Origin: Rhizobiaceae bacterium
Lineage (GTDB): Bacteria; Pseudomonadota; Alphaproteobacteria; Rhizobiales; Rhizobiaceae
Assembly (NCBI GenBank): GCA_025698895.1
Contig: JAILWO010000001.1
Coordinates: 1,709,001-1,773,000 of the forward strand
DNA length: 64,000 nucleotides
Direction of reading: 5' to 3'
Shown here: piece by piece, positions 27,971 to 36,731 of the stretch
Numbering within the stretch: position 1 is the first letter of the stretch
Layout: every line of letters begins with the position of its first letter
Notes under the pieces: model-generated
Seen by the model: only the letters and a program-made list of their open reading frames with translations
The model's database searches: none
What the model was told of the DNA's origin: nothing
Position numbers and translations under genes: made by a program

Positions 27971-29095
27971 CTTGACGACCGTCAACGCCGGTCGGCTGCG
28001 GGCTTCCTCGATCTCAGTTACCTTCTCCATGGCCTGCACCGCAAGGCGCATCTGCGACGCCTCCCGGCTGTAGAGTTCGGCATAGGTGATGTTGCTGTGG
28101 CCGAGCATTTCCATGAGTTGCCGCGTCGAGGCGTCCGCCTCCGCGAGCTTTACACCGAGGGCCTTGCGTAGCCCGTGCATGGTGTACCCTGCCTCTATTC
28201 CCGCCTCAGCGCACCATTCCGACATCCTTTGGCTCAACGACTGATCTGTATAGCCTCGCCCATACCGGCTCACCAGAACGGTATCAGTGTCGCGCGACAG
28301 CGGAGCAATCTCTCGCGCAAGCATGGGCGTCATTGGCAGGAACATCGTTTTCCCGCGCTTCCTCCCTTTGAACTGCACGAACTCGAATCCCTCGACCGAT
28401 CGCGGCTTGCCGTCGATCATGACGTGCTTGGTGACGAGATGAGACCAGCGCAGCCTGGCCACGTCGCTGACGCGGTTGCCGAGCCACAGCGCGAGCGCAT
28501 AGGCCGTCCGCTGGCGCGTGCCGATCTTCCACTTCGCCTCGTACCGCGCCATCACGTCGATCGGCCAAGCCTTGTGACCGTCGGTCTGCGGATTGCGGGC
28601 CAGCTTGTAGGTCGGGTCGACGTCAATCCATTCCTCGTCGAGGGCGACGACGATCAGCTTGCGCAGGCATATGAGCACGATCCGCTCCATGTGAGGCGTA
28701 TCGGCGAATTTGGCGAGGATGGCTTTCACGTCGCCGCGGCGCAAATGCTCGACAGGGCCGTCCCCCAGCATTGCCGGGCCAAGCTTGATCGTCAGAACTC
28801 GCTCGATCGTCTGCTGGTATCGTGTGCGGCTTCGGGCATCGAGGGCCTTCCATTCCGGCGTGGCTCTCAGGATCCGGTAAGCTGCTTTCAGGCTTTTTGG
28901 GTGCGCGGCACTCGGATGCCTGATGACCGCTGCCGGCTGCCCAAGAATCGCCCGCTGGTAGGCATCATCGAACTCGTCCGTGTGTGGTTCGCCCGGCAGC
29001 ATGACGTCCTTCTGGCCGCTCTTTCGGTAGCGCCAGCGCGTCTTGCCGTGGCGCGTCACCATGGATGACACGCCAGGATAGTCGGGATGTTTCAT
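27968..29095 (-). CDS. int: Prophage tyrosine recombinase (integrase)
   Basis: A 375-residue site-specific recombinase, last gene of the leftward operon next to attL. The catalytic residues are visible: Arg208 ([11 protein letters not shown]), the beta-hairpin lysine region FKGRKRGK, His307-x2-Arg310 (MHGLRKALG), His333 (LGHSN) and Tyr342 (AELYSRE). The start [10 protein letters not shown] was chosen; a second ATG four codons upstream is nearly as good. It should carry out both integration and, with a directionality factor, excision. Confidence 0.94.
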   Translation of the reverse strand: MKHPDYPGVSSMVTRHGKTRWRYRKSGQKDVMLPGEPHTDEFDDAYQRAILGQPAAVIRHPSAAHPKSLKAAYRILRATPEWKALDARSRTRYQQTIERVLTIKLGPAMLGDGPVEHLRRGDVKAILAKFADTPHMERIVLICLRKLIVVALDEEWIDVDPTYKLARNPQTDGHKAWPIDVMARYEAKWKIGTRQRTAYALALWLGNRVSDVARLRWSHLVTKHVMIDGKPRSVEGFEFVQFKGRKRGKTMFLPMTPMLAREIAPLSRDTDTVLVSRYGRGYTDQSLSQRMSEWCAEAGIEAGYTMHGLRKALGVKLAEADASTRQLMEMLGHSNITYAELYSREASQMRLAVQAMEKVTEIEEARSRPALTVVK

Positions 29096-29129
29096 GGCCT
29101 CGACCATAGGCGGGGCATCTGCCTGCCGT

Positions 29130-29369
29130 CTATTCAACCGCGTGCAGGCGGTCGAAGAAGTTACCGCTATCCACACTCGGTAGATCGGTAAAGGCGATGT
29201 CGAGCGCCACACGGTCCCATAGCGTGCGGCCGTCGATGCGCTTGGGCTTCGGCATCCGGCCGTCCTTCACCATCTCATCGAACTTCGTAGCCCCGACGCC
29301 GATGTAGCGCGCTGCCTCGTCGCGGCTTAGACCGCGCGGCGGATAGGCGATGGCGTCCGCCCTACCCAT
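29130..29369 (-). CDS. Small helix-turn-helix protein, probable excisionase
   Basis: A 79-residue protein with an AlpA/Xis-like winged-helix pattern: GLSRDEAARYIGVGATKFDEMVKDGRMPKPKRIDGRTLWDR. Proteins of this fold directly upstream of an integrase usually set the direction of recombination. A GGAGGGCGGG ribosome site supports ATG 29369. The excisionase role is inferred from size and position. Confidence 0.8.
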   Translation of the reverse strand: MGRADAIAYPPRGLSRDEAARYIGVGATKFDEMVKDGRMPKPKRIDGRTLWDRVALDIAFTDLPSVDSGNFFDRLHAVE

Positions 29370-29745
29370 CCCGCCCTCCTGGCCGGTTGGCGAGTTCCAG
29401 CAGAACGTCGGCATGGCAGGACTTCGGCCAGCCGCCCGTCTTGCACCAGCACGCAAGGTTCTTGCCGCGAAGTTCATGCAGGGGGAGCTTTAGGGCGCCA
29501 TCGAGAATATCATCTTCGAAAGCCGCCGCCGCCATTCCCTTGCACCAGTCGTCGCGGCTTATCTCTGCGTCATGAGGATTGGGCTCAAACGGCCACTCTT
29601 CCCGCCAGTCTCGCCAGTCGTGGGGGTTCCCCCACCTTGACGGCCGCGCCACGTTGACCGCCGGCAGGCCGTTGGTTGCGAGCGACATTGCCTGAAGGTT
29701 GAAGCCCTTCTTGCGCGAGAGCTGGAGGCGAACCGGCTTAGTCAT
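29362..29745 (-). CDS. DUF4326-family phage protein
   Basis: A 127-residue protein. It has the DUF4326 pattern: an N-terminal PVRLQLSRKKGFNLQ block, VARPSRWGNPHDW, and a C-terminal LRGKNLACWCKTGGWPKSCHADVLLELANR with cysteines that may bind metal. The family is frequent in phages and of unknown function. It overlaps the neighbours by 8 bases on each side. Confidence 0.82.
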   Translation of the reverse strand: MTKPVRLQLSRKKGFNLQAMSLATNGLPAVNVARPSRWGNPHDWRDWREEWPFEPNPHDAEISRDDWCKGMAAAAFEDDILDGALKLPLHELRGKNLACWCKTGGWPKSCHADVLLELANRPGGRDG

Positions 29746-30019
29746 CCCGCCCTCCATCGGGGCGGGTGGCCTCAAGAGCGGCGCGGCGGCCTCCATCGGT
29801 CCAAACGCCGTCATTGAAGGCGCACCACATATCGGTGGCGACACGCGCGGCGCTGATCCAGCGCCAGAAGGTTGTGCGGCAGGCCAGCCACTCCTTCGCG
29901 CCGCTATTCGGATCGGCGGTCTCGTCCTGGTAGCAGTACCAGACCTGCCACCGCCATCCGACGCGCTTGGGGTAGTAGATGCGGCCCGAAAGGTATCCGC
30001 GAAGTTCTCGCCCGCTCAT
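29738..30019 (-). CDS. Phage hypothetical protein
   Basis: A 93-residue protein beginning MSGRELRGYLSGRIYYPKRVGWRW, rich in aromatic residues (Trp, Tyr) in its middle. No domain is recognised. The ATG at 30019 overlaps the upstream gene's stop by four bases, consistent with translational coupling in the early operon. Confidence 0.6.
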   Translation of the reverse strand: MSGRELRGYLSGRIYYPKRVGWRWQVWYCYQDETADPNSGAKEWLACRTTFWRWISAARVATDMWCAFNDGVWTDGGRRAALEATRPDGGRDD

Positions 30020-30318
30020 CGCCCCGGCTCGCGGAGGGCGGTGGCCAGACGGTAGTGAGCAGTCCCGAAATCCATCTGACGCCACTCCCTATCCTCTAGA
30101 ACAGCAAGCGCCTCGCAGGCGGACAAGCCGCCGCGCCCCGCCAGTGTCACTAGCGACTGGCCGTGATTCCTGACGGCCTGCCTTTCATGGGGAGCCAAAA
30201 GCCCCCAAGGAACGGATATGACGATTTCACGGAATCCAGCCAGCCGGGCCTTGGCGATTTTACCCGGCAACTCGTAGTCCATGCCGAGCAAAATGGGGAA
30301 GTTCTCCCGCCCGCTCAT
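30016..30318 (-). CDS. Phage hypothetical protein
   Basis: A 100-residue protein (MSGRENFPILLGMDYELPGK). It shares the MSGRE opening with the downstream gene product, although the two are not otherwise alike. It is probably a small soluble alpha/beta protein. It overlaps both neighbours by four bases. Function is unknown. Confidence 0.6.
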   Translation of the reverse strand: MSGRENFPILLGMDYELPGKIAKARLAGFREIVISVPWGLLAPHERQAVRNHGQSLVTLAGRGGLSACEALAVLEDREWRQMDFGTAHYRLATALREPGR

Positions 30319-30929
30319 GTCCTTCCCTCCAGGTCGGAGAGAAGGGAACGCCACCCTTCCTTGCATGAGTATCCGTCCGCGTAAGGGCAGCCGTGTCCAT
30401 GAGGGCAAGGACGATCGCGCATGGGGCAAATGCGTATGGCGGTTGGGGAGCGGGCCTCGCTCACCCCTGTAGAGGGGCGGGAGACTTCGTCAAAAAGCTG
30501 TTTGATCGCTGCGTTTGCCCTGTCGTATTCGATCTGACATGCATCGGACCACTGCTCTCCCGACTTGATTGCCGAGGCAAGGCGCCCGAGAGTTCTGCCA
30601 ATCTGCACTATGTGAGGCCACTCCCCCGCATCTCCAGCAGGGGCGGGAGGGGTGGTCAGGGCGGATAGGACGCGGCGCTCGTAGTCGGCCTGTGCGGCGG
30701 CTTTGGCTTCGTCCGAATTTGCGTGATCGGATAGCGGAGTGTCCACGCGGTAGAGATAAAACCGCTTATCGCCTTCCCTCTGGATGTAATAATCATCGGC
30801 AGAGAATACCGACCTCGTAGGCTCGGAAGTCCACTCCAGCGGCTTCACCGCCACTGTCGCCCCACCCTCCAGTTCCGCGATGCGAGCGCGCAGGCGGGTG
30901 AGTTCGTCTTGGTCAGCAATCCGGGTCAT
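30315..30929 (-). CDS. Phage hypothetical protein with N-terminal coiled coil and C-terminal cysteines
   Basis: A 204-residue protein. Residues 1-22 form a short heptad helix (DELTRLRARIAELEGG). The middle has SADDYYIQREGDKRFYLYRV and a helical region. The C-terminus has five cysteines (CPMRDRPCPHGHGCPYADGYSC), a possible metal site. No family is recognised. Confidence 0.6.
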   Translation of the reverse strand: MTRIADQDELTRLRARIAELEGGATVAVKPLEWTSEPTRSVFSADDYYIQREGDKRFYLYRVDTPLSDHANSDEAKAAAQADYERRVLSALTTPPAPAGDAGEWPHIVQIGRTLGRLASAIKSGEQWSDACQIEYDRANAAIKQLFDEVSRPSTGVSEARSPTAIRICPMRDRPCPHGHGCPYADGYSCKEGWRSLLSDLEGRT

Positions 30930-31131
30930 AGTCGTTCCATTCCTGCTGTTCGTCGGGCTGGCCGTCATCCCAATCGCCGCAATGAAATTGCGCCATCATC
31001 TCGATATCGTCGGGAAAGCCGCATGTCGGACACTCGCCGTCCGGGCCGAAATCCTCGTCGCGGTGGCTTAAAAGCTCTCCGCAGGACGGGCACCATGTAC
31101 CGTGTTCGTTGGTCATGAACGGGCTAACCAT
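30913..31131 (-). CDS. Small zinc-ribbon phage protein
   Basis: A 72-residue protein with two CxxC knuckles, CPSC and CPTC, about 20 residues apart, which form a classic zinc ribbon. The tail is very acidic (DWDDGQPDEQQEWNDYD). A GGGAGG site eight bases upstream supports ATG 31131 over the inner ATG at 31116. Such proteins often bind nucleic acids or RNA polymerase, but no role is assigned. Confidence 0.65.
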   Translation of the reverse strand: MVSPFMTNEHGTWCPSCGELLSHRDEDFGPDGECPTCGFPDDIEMMAQFHCGDWDDGQPDEQQEWNDYDPDC

Positions 31132-31921
31132 TGTCGGGGCCTCCCATAGCTTTACGGGCGGCACGGAGGTGACCGATATTAAGCCGGCCCGCCATGTACG
31201 CCGTTTCGTCGGTAAACAGTGCTTCGAACCCTTCATGGTTCTTTTCGAGCCGGTCGAACTCTTGCGCAAAAGGCTCCAGCGCCTTGTCCTTCTCTGCTAG
31301 CGCTGCCTCGGCTAGCCGCAGCTTTTCATGAGCCTTGCGTGACGCTTCGTAGACATCCGGCAACTTCCCATCTGCCATGATGTCATCCCAGTTCCAGCCG
31401 TCGAGATCGTGCCAGACTTCCTTGAGGATATCGGCGTCGTTGGAACTGCCGAAGTAGACGCGGTCGCCTTCGTCCTCGATATGGTCGTGGACTTGAACGA
31501 GGGTGTCGCGGAGGCGCAGCATCGTCTTTGCGCGTGCCGTAAGAGCCGCTTGCAGATTGTCCCGCTCCCGCTTCACCGCCGCCAGTTCAGCGGCTTGGGC
31601 GGTGAGAAGGGAGGCGGCTTCGAAAGGCGCATCGTCGCGCACAAGGCTTTCGGTAGCGCTGGAAGCAATCAAGTCCTCGTCGTGTCGCGCCCATGTTCCG
31701 GGTTTCTGCAACCTTTCGACCACCCCCGCCACGTCCTCGGGAAGGGTGGCGGAGAGCGCCGCGAGCGCGGTGTCGGCAAAAACATCGGCCATGCGCCGCT
31801 TCTGCGATGCCTCGTCCAGACCGTCCATGCCATAGTCGGACTTGTCTTCGAACAGCTTCAGAAACGCGAGCGACATGGCTTGCCGCGCGTCCAGCTTTTC
31901 TTGGTCAGTCGCTGACATCAT
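31124..31921 (-). CDS. Phage hypothetical protein, coiled-coil
   Basis: A ~265-residue mostly helical protein (QEKLDARQAMSLAFLKLFED at the start; LTAQAAELAAVKRERDNLQAALTARAKTMLRLRDTL in the middle, a long coiled coil). The acidic EGDRVYFGSSNDADILKEVWHDLDGWNWDD segment resembles early phage proteins of unknown function. Two adjacent ATGs are possible at 31921 and 31918. Confidence 0.6.
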   Translation of the reverse strand: MMSATDQEKLDARQAMSLAFLKLFEDKSDYGMDGLDEASQKRRMADVFADTALAALSATLPEDVAGVVERLQKPGTWARHDEDLIASSATESLVRDDAPFEAASLLTAQAAELAAVKRERDNLQAALTARAKTMLRLRDTLVQVHDHIEDEGDRVYFGSSNDADILKEVWHDLDGWNWDDIMADGKLPDVYEASRKAHEKLRLAEAALAEKDKALEPFAQEFDRLEKNHEGFEALFTDETAYMAGRLNIGHLRAARKAMGGPDNG

Positions 31922-31980
31922 GCACCTCATCTGATTTGGAGCCGGGCCATAGATCGGCAACGGGGCGGGTATTGCTGGCA

Positions 31981-32463
31981 TCAGTCGTAGCCTTCGCACC
32001 AGCGGCGATAGGCACTTTCGATCTCGTCGAAGCGGTCGGCCGCGATCGTGTTGTGGTCGAGGTCGGCGCGGCTGGCGATGTCGAGATGCGCCCGAAGCCA
32101 GACCGCGACCGCATCCTGGTCGGCGAGCTGCTGCTCATGCTCGATGTTGATGAAGGTTCGAAAGCCGCGGTCCTGGCAGAGAAGGGCGGCCTTGCGTGCC
32201 AGTGGACCTCCCTTGCGCTCCGGTTCGGCGGGTGAGGCGAGGGACGTCACGTCATCGACGGACGGCTCGATCGAGGGCGCCTGCATGGTCTCGCGCATAT
32301 TCTGCGAAGGATCCGGTAAAAGCGGCTCGATCACGTCGACGACGACCTCGTCGTCCTCGATCCGGATTTGCCAGCCCTCGCAGTCGCCGACGGCATCGCC
32401 AAGACGATGCTCGACGACCTCACGGAGCGGGAAGGCGTAGCGGTGGACGGTCAGGTGAGTCAT
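31981..32463 (-). CDS. Phage hypothetical protein
   Basis: A 160-residue protein. An N-terminal beta-rich segment (LTVHRYAFPLREVVEHR and GWQIRIEDDEVVVDVIEPLL) leads to a helical, charged C-terminal part (ADRFDEIESAYRRWCEGYD). It overlaps the ASCH-like gene upstream by four bases. No function is recognised. Confidence 0.55.
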   Translation of the reverse strand: MTHLTVHRYAFPLREVVEHRLGDAVGDCEGWQIRIEDDEVVVDVIEPLLPDPSQNMRETMQAPSIEPSVDDVTSLASPAEPERKGGPLARKAALLCQDRGFRTFINIEHEQQLADQDAVAVWLRAHLDIASRADLDHNTIAADRFDEIESAYRRWCEGYD

Positions 32464-32930
32464 GGCCGCCAATCCCAGAACCCCTGTGCGCCGCGCGCGG
32501 GAACCGGAGGCTCCAGCCGCTCGATATCGGTCAGCGGCCAGCCCCAGTTGAAGGTGCCCTCGCGGTCACTGTCGTTGCCGGCCGCCTCGCCGAACTCGGC
32601 CGCGCACAGATCGCCGCGCTTCGGCTCGCCGAGGATGGCGGTGCACAGGACGTGCGACAGCGGCAGCGCGCCGGCCTTCGGGTTGCGTTCCGCGATCTCC
32701 AGCACGGGCAGCGCCAGCGGCGCATGCAGGCAGGGCGTGCCGTAGCGGGGATCGTGAAGCTGCAGGAGCAGGGTCTTCACCTCGTCGCGCCGCACTGGCC
32801 GGGCGCCGGCATGGATGGCGATGCGCTGGCCAATCAGCGAGCGCGGCGGTTTCCAGCCCCGGAACTCGTAGGGCTTCGCGCCCTGGACGATCAGCGTGGC
32901 CCATGGCTGCCAGATGGTGATCGCCTTCAT
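32460..32930 (-). CDS. ASCH-domain protein
   Basis: A 156-residue protein beginning MKAITIWQPWATLIVQGAKPYEFRGW, the characteristic opening of ASCH/PUA-like domains, with SLIGQRIAIHAG next and CTAILGE later. ASCH proteins bind RNA or hydrolyse N4-acetylcytidine; many phages carry one of unknown role. The ATG at 32930 starts exactly at the domain. Confidence 0.8.
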   Translation of the reverse strand: MKAITIWQPWATLIVQGAKPYEFRGWKPPRSLIGQRIAIHAGARPVRRDEVKTLLLQLHDPRYGTPCLHAPLALPVLEIAERNPKAGALPLSHVLCTAILGEPKRGDLCAAEFGEAAGNDSDREGTFNWGWPLTDIERLEPPVPARGAQGFWDWRP

Positions 32931-33112
32931 GACGGCCGACCTCCGTCCAGCAACGCAGCGCCGGCCAGCGCCATGACGAGGATGGCGACGGCAAAGACCG
33001 CCAGTGCGACCGCGAAGACGGACCAGGGCGACAGTTTCGACCTCGCGGCCAACTCGGCGTCGCACACGTGCATGCAGCCGCAGAAGGGGTATTGGTGACA
33101 GTCGCGGGGCAT
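32927..33112 (-). CDS. Small membrane protein with N-terminal cysteines
   Basis: A 61-residue protein. The N-terminal half has four cysteines (MPRDCHQYPFCGCMHVC). It is followed by one strongly hydrophobic helix (WSVFAVALAVFAVAILVMALAGAAL), so a single-pass membrane protein is likely. It is wedged between two genes with one- and four-base overlaps. Function is unknown. Confidence 0.6.
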   Translation of the reverse strand: MPRDCHQYPFCGCMHVCDAELAARSKLSPWSVFAVALAVFAVAILVMALAGAALLDGGRPS

Positions 33113-33837
33113 CAGAAGCTGCCTCCTGTGCCTTCGTTGCGGCGCCTGATCTCCTGGCGGGCAGTGTGGACGACATCGGCCTTCGCCGGATCGTCGGCCA
33201 TCTTGCGGATGCACCAGTCGAGCCAGCCAGTATCGACCTCGCTGAACCGCTTGCCGAAGTTCTGGCCGAAGGGGACTTTCAGCAGCGTGACGGGGTTTCG
33301 GGTGATCTCGACGAGCTGCTCGACGGTGTGCGTCTCAAGCAGCTTGAGAAGGATATGAGCGGTCACGAACGTGTCGGGGCCGGCGCGGTGACTGGGCTGC
33401 GCTCGCGGTTCATCGTGCGGCACGAGCCCGAGCTCGTACCGGATCGAGCCGTTGCCGTGGCTCTGCAGTTCCGGCCATGCCGTGCGCGCGCATTTGAACG
33501 TGCAGATCGCCGGCAGATCGGACCGGATGAACCGGCTGTCGAACTGCCAGTTATGGGCGCAAAGAAAGTCGACGCCCTTCACGATCTGCGCCCGGATTTC
33601 ATCAGGATCGACGCCGCCGATGCGGCATTCGTCATCCGATATGTGATGGACGGCCATCGCCGGGAACGTGATCGGGATGCCGGGATTGACGAGCGCCGAG
33701 TGCGGGCCGTCCTCGATGCGGCATCCGTCAGGGAACAGCCGGACGTCGGTCCAGCCGATCTCGACCATCTCGGCGGGATCCTCGATGCCGGTTGTCTCGA
33801 CATCGACAACCCTTATGAGCGTGAAGGGATCGGACAT
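33112..33837 (-). CDS. DEDDh 3'-5' exonuclease (DnaQ-like), first of two
   Basis: A 241-residue exonuclease. Exo I is VDVETTGIED (Asp12, Glu14), exo II is HNWQFDSRF and exo III is SHRAGPDTFVTAHIL. The C-terminal PFGQNFGKRFSEVDTGWLDWCIR block resembles the tail found in exodeoxyribonuclease X-type proteins. It probably takes part in phage recombination or DNA processing. It overlaps both neighbours by one base. Confidence 0.87.
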   Translation of the reverse strand: MSDPFTLIRVVDVETTGIEDPAEMVEIGWTDVRLFPDGCRIEDGPHSALVNPGIPITFPAMAVHHISDDECRIGGVDPDEIRAQIVKGVDFLCAHNWQFDSRFIRSDLPAICTFKCARTAWPELQSHGNGSIRYELGLVPHDEPRAQPSHRAGPDTFVTAHILLKLLETHTVEQLVEITRNPVTLLKVPFGQNFGKRFSEVDTGWLDWCIRKMADDPAKADVVHTARQEIRRRNEGTGGSF

Positions 33838-34205
33838 CAGTAGGGACCCTCCGTATCGTCGATCTCGGCGAAGTCCGGATCAGGCGGCGCGATATACCGC
33901 TGCGGCACGTAGTACGGCCGGTTGATCCGCATGGCGGATTCCTCGTCGGTCAGCGTGAAGGAAAAGATCGACGGGCCGCCGTACCAATGCGTCGTCCACT
34001 TCTCGACGGAATAGGTCGGCTGGCCGCCTTCCTCGGCCGGCGGCGTCACGGTGATCGTCGGAACGTCGACGCGCAGCATCTTGGCGCCGAACCGTTCTTC
34101 CTCGATGACCCGGCCGGCATGCTTGCGATGGCCCATGATCTCGACGATCGCCCATTCGAACTCGGCTTCGTCCTGCTGGACGGATTCTTCGGCAGTGGCG
34201 TCCAT
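33837..34205 (-). CDS. Phage hypothetical protein between two exonuclease genes
   Basis: A 122-residue protein (MDATAEESVQQDEAEFEWAI). It is beta-rich with an acidic C-terminus (PDPDFAEIDDTEGPY). It overlaps both exonuclease genes by one base (TGATG), so the three are made together. No domain is recognised; a partner of either exonuclease is possible but unproven. Confidence 0.7.
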   Translation of the reverse strand: MDATAEESVQQDEAEFEWAIVEIMGHRKHAGRVIEEERFGAKMLRVDVPTITVTPPAEEGGQPTYSVEKWTTHWYGGPSIFSFTLTDEESAMRINRPYYVPQRYIAPPDPDFAEIDDTEGPY

Positions 34206-34921
34206 CAGAACCGCTCCGGAAACGCACCGGCCGGCGCGACGTCGGCCATTGCGGGCGCGACGGAAGGAGCATCGACCGTCTGGCGACCGGCTTCGGGAGG
34301 CACCTTGGCGTAGTGCACCTTGGCTTCGGGCAGGGCGTCCATCGCGTGAAGGCGCCGGAAGATTTCGGCCGCCGCGCGGGCATCCCCCAGGGCGGAGTGT
34401 TCCTCCCCATTCTCGATCTCGAAATGTGCGCAGGCATCGCTCAATTTCGGCGATCCGCCCTTGCCGTTGGCCTTCGGGATTTTCAGGGGATTGCAGGCGC
34501 GCATGGCGCAGATGTTCGGCGTCCGGTCGAATCGGTCGTCCAGACCGGCGCGGCGCAACTCCGCCCTCATCTGCTTCAGGTCGTGCTGGGCGTTGTAGGC
34601 GACCATGACATAGCCGTCGTCGATCGCGGCCGTGTAGCGTTCCAGTGCGACCAGGACGGGCGTTCCGTTCTCGTGCAGGAACTCGTCGGTCAGGCCGTTG
34701 ACCTCGCCGGCGCTGCCTTCGCCCTGCGGCATCGACCAGCCGTCCGGCTTGATGAACAGCGAAACCACGTCGGTCTCGTTGAGGTCCTCGTCGAGGAAGA
34801 TCATCGCCAGCGAGGCAAGGCGCGGCTGGCCCTCGGCATCGGCGGGGACCGGCACGCCGGCCTCGTCCTTGAAGCGGAAAAGCCCGGTGTTTTCGGTGTC
34901 GATTACGCAATATTTAGGCAT
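34205..34921 (-). CDS. DEDDh 3'-5' exonuclease, second of two
   Basis: A 238-residue exonuclease of the DnaQ/RNase T class: CVIDTENTGLF (exo I, Asp8 and Glu10), YNAQHDLKQM (exo II) and HSALGDARAAAEIF (exo III). It differs clearly from the exonuclease encoded at 33112-33837, so the two are not a recent duplication. The C-terminal ~40 residues are Ala/Pro-rich and probably unstructured. Confidence 0.87.
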   Translation of the reverse strand: MPKYCVIDTENTGLFRFKDEAGVPVPADAEGQPRLASLAMIFLDEDLNETDVVSLFIKPDGWSMPQGEGSAGEVNGLTDEFLHENGTPVLVALERYTAAIDDGYVMVAYNAQHDLKQMRAELRRAGLDDRFDRTPNICAMRACNPLKIPKANGKGGSPKLSDACAHFEIENGEEHSALGDARAAAEIFRRLHAMDALPEAKVHYAKVPPEAGRQTVDAPSVAPAMADVAPAGAFPERF

Positions 34922-34922
34922 G

Positions 34923-35063
34923 TCAGGCTCCTTTCAGCCTTTTGACCTTGGACACGATCCCGCCGCCCTTCTGGTCGCGGGCGATGTCTCGCGCGGCGTT
35001 CGGATTCTTGGCGTCGACATCGAGCGCGTCGCCGTCGGTGAAGAAGACGCGGAAGGTGGTCAT
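34923..35063 (-). CDS. Very small phage protein
   Basis: A 46-residue protein, MTTFRVFFTDGDALDVDAKN to KVKRLKGA, with a beta hairpin followed by a basic helix. It overlaps the stop of the upstream gene by four bases. The pattern matches small phage ORFans that read like a translated 'D-x-A-x3-A' domain (DAKNPNAARDIA). Function is unknown. Confidence 0.6.
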   Translation of the reverse strand: MTTFRVFFTDGDALDVDAKNPNAARDIARDQKGGGIVSKVKRLKGA

Positions 35064-35524
35064 GACCGGATACCGGCAGGGACGGCGCGGGGAACGAGGC
35101 GCTCGGGCTCGTCGTGGGGAGACTTCAGCACCTCGCCGCTTTCCGTCTCGATGCGGCATGCTCCCCACCACGTGGGAAGGGAGCCTCGCGGTCGGCGCTT
35201 GTCGGGATCGTCCGGCACGATCAACGTGCCGTCCTCGCGGTACCAGTAACCGTCCGGAAGCGGGCCTCCTTCGCACATGACCTTCTCGGCGGCTTCGAAC
35301 CCCGCGATCACGGTGCGCGTCTGGGCGGCCTCGCACTGAATGCGCCGTTCCTCGGCTTCGAGCGCGTCGAGGCGCTCCCTGGCGGATGCTAGCCCGCGCC
35401 CGATGCTCTCGCGCGCCTTGTCCAGGTCGACACCGCTGATGCGCGCGGGCTCGTCCGCTGGTCGGACTTCCTCTGGCGACAGGTCGATCTCGTCGCGACC
35501 GGTGAGCTTGGAAAACCACGCCAT
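35060..35524 (-). CDS. Phage hypothetical protein
   Basis: A 154-residue protein with a helical coiled-coil middle (LDKARESIGRGLASARERLDALEAEERRIQ) and a small beta-rich segment (GYWYREDGTLIVPDDPDKRR). It lies between the candidate annealing protein and the small gene above. No domain is recognised. Confidence 0.6.
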   Translation of the reverse strand: MAWFSKLTGRDEIDLSPEEVRPADEPARISGVDLDKARESIGRGLASARERLDALEAEERRIQCEAAQTRTVIAGFEAAEKVMCEGGPLPDGYWYREDGTLIVPDDPDKRRPRGSLPTWWGACRIETESGEVLKSPHDEPERLVPRAVPAGIRS

Positions 35525-35527
35525 CGG

Positions 35528-36703
35528 TCAGTCCTCCTCGTCCGCTTCGGCCTGACCCGTGTCGAACCCCTCGAGCCAGGCTTCCGACAGGGCAGGATCC
35601 TTGCGGAACTCGGCCGGCATGGCCTTCCGGCTCATGCCCTTGTCGCGAGCCTCTGCGCCGGCCGCTCGGGCCTCCTGCGGGGAAGGGGTGCCGTCGTCCG
35701 ACTTTGAGGGGCTTGCGGCGGAGCCGGACGACGGCTTTTCGACGGAACCGGCACCATTGCCGGAGCCGTCATCGGACGCAGGGGGACTATCCTGGTCCGA
35801 TTCCTTGGCCGCCTTCTTCTGGTCGGCGGGTTTGTCCTTCTTCTGGTCCTCGTCGCCCGCCAGCGCGTTGAGGCGGTCGTTCAGCGACTTCGGCTTCGGC
35901 CCGTCGCCCTCGCCCTTCTGGACGGGGAACAGTTCCTCGACGGTTGCCTCGTTGTTCTTCAGGGCCGCGTGCGCGCCCATCAGCGTCGGCATGTGCTCGA
36001 GCGTGATCTCGTCGACGTCACCGACGCCCAACGATTCACAGACGCGCTCGGGCGTTACGCCAAAGGCCGCGAAGGCCTTCATCGCCTTTTCGCGTCGCTC
36101 GACCAGCGTCTTCGCGTCACCCGCGACCACGGCCTCAACGGCATCGTAGGCCTTGCGCCAGACAGCCTTGGGAACGCCGCCCAGGATCGCGTTGCGCTTG
36201 GCGATCGACGCGGCCGCGTTGCCGGTCACGACGATCATGTCGTCGTTGAAGAGCCTGCCCTTGCTGTCGACGATACGGCGGCGAACGCGAGCGGTGGTCG
36301 CCGTGTTGGTCTCGAGGTCGTGGAACACGCCCTCGGCCTCGACGTACTTTTCGATGCGGTCGACATGCACGACACGCGCACCGACGCGGCAATTGCCCCA
36401 CTGCGACGAGATGATCTCCGCCAGCCGGATCGACGGGCCCTTGATCGGCTTTCCGCCGCGCGGCAGCGCATAGACGCATTCCTCGGCGCTCTTGTCGTCG
36501 AGCGTCGCGAGCGACAGGATCGACTGCATGACGCGCGACGGGTGACGCGGCAGGGCGCGCGCCGTGGCAATCTGCTGGTCGACCTCCGCTCGCGCCAGGC
36601 TGACGGCAAGGCTCTGGTTTTCATGGTCATAGCCGACCGGAAGACCTGTCCTGATCTCGCCGGTCTCCGGATCGTGGTCCTGTACCTTGGCTGGCACGTT
36701 CAT
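35528..36703 (-). CDS. Candidate phage single-strand annealing/recombination protein
   Basis: A 391-residue protein with a conserved-looking core (GKPIKGPSIRLAEIISSQWG, HVDRIEKYVEAEGVFHDLETN, RRIVDSKGRLFNDDMIVVTGNAAASIAKRNAI). A low-complexity acidic linker and a C-terminal tail follow. It is in the early operon two genes from a YqaJ-type exonuclease. Phages pair such exonucleases with annealing proteins, so that role is inferred; no known RecT, Erf or Rad52 motif was recognised. A CAGGAGA ribosome site supports ATG 36703. Confidence 0.65.
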   Translation of the reverse strand: MNVPAKVQDHDPETGEIRTGLPVGYDHENQSLAVSLARAEVDQQIATARALPRHPSRVMQSILSLATLDDKSAEECVYALPRGGKPIKGPSIRLAEIISSQWGNCRVGARVVHVDRIEKYVEAEGVFHDLETNTATTARVRRRIVDSKGRLFNDDMIVVTGNAAASIAKRNAILGGVPKAVWRKAYDAVEAVVAGDAKTLVERREKAMKAFAAFGVTPERVCESLGVGDVDEITLEHMPTLMGAHAALKNNEATVEELFPVQKGEGDGPKPKSLNDRLNALAGDEDQKKDKPADQKKAAKESDQDSPPASDDGSGNGAGSVEKPSSGSAASPSKSDDGTPSPQEARAAGAEARDKGMSRKAMPAEFRKDPALSEAWLEGFDTGQAEADEED

Positions 36704-36731
36704 GTGATTGATCTCCTGTGGTTGCGGCCGA

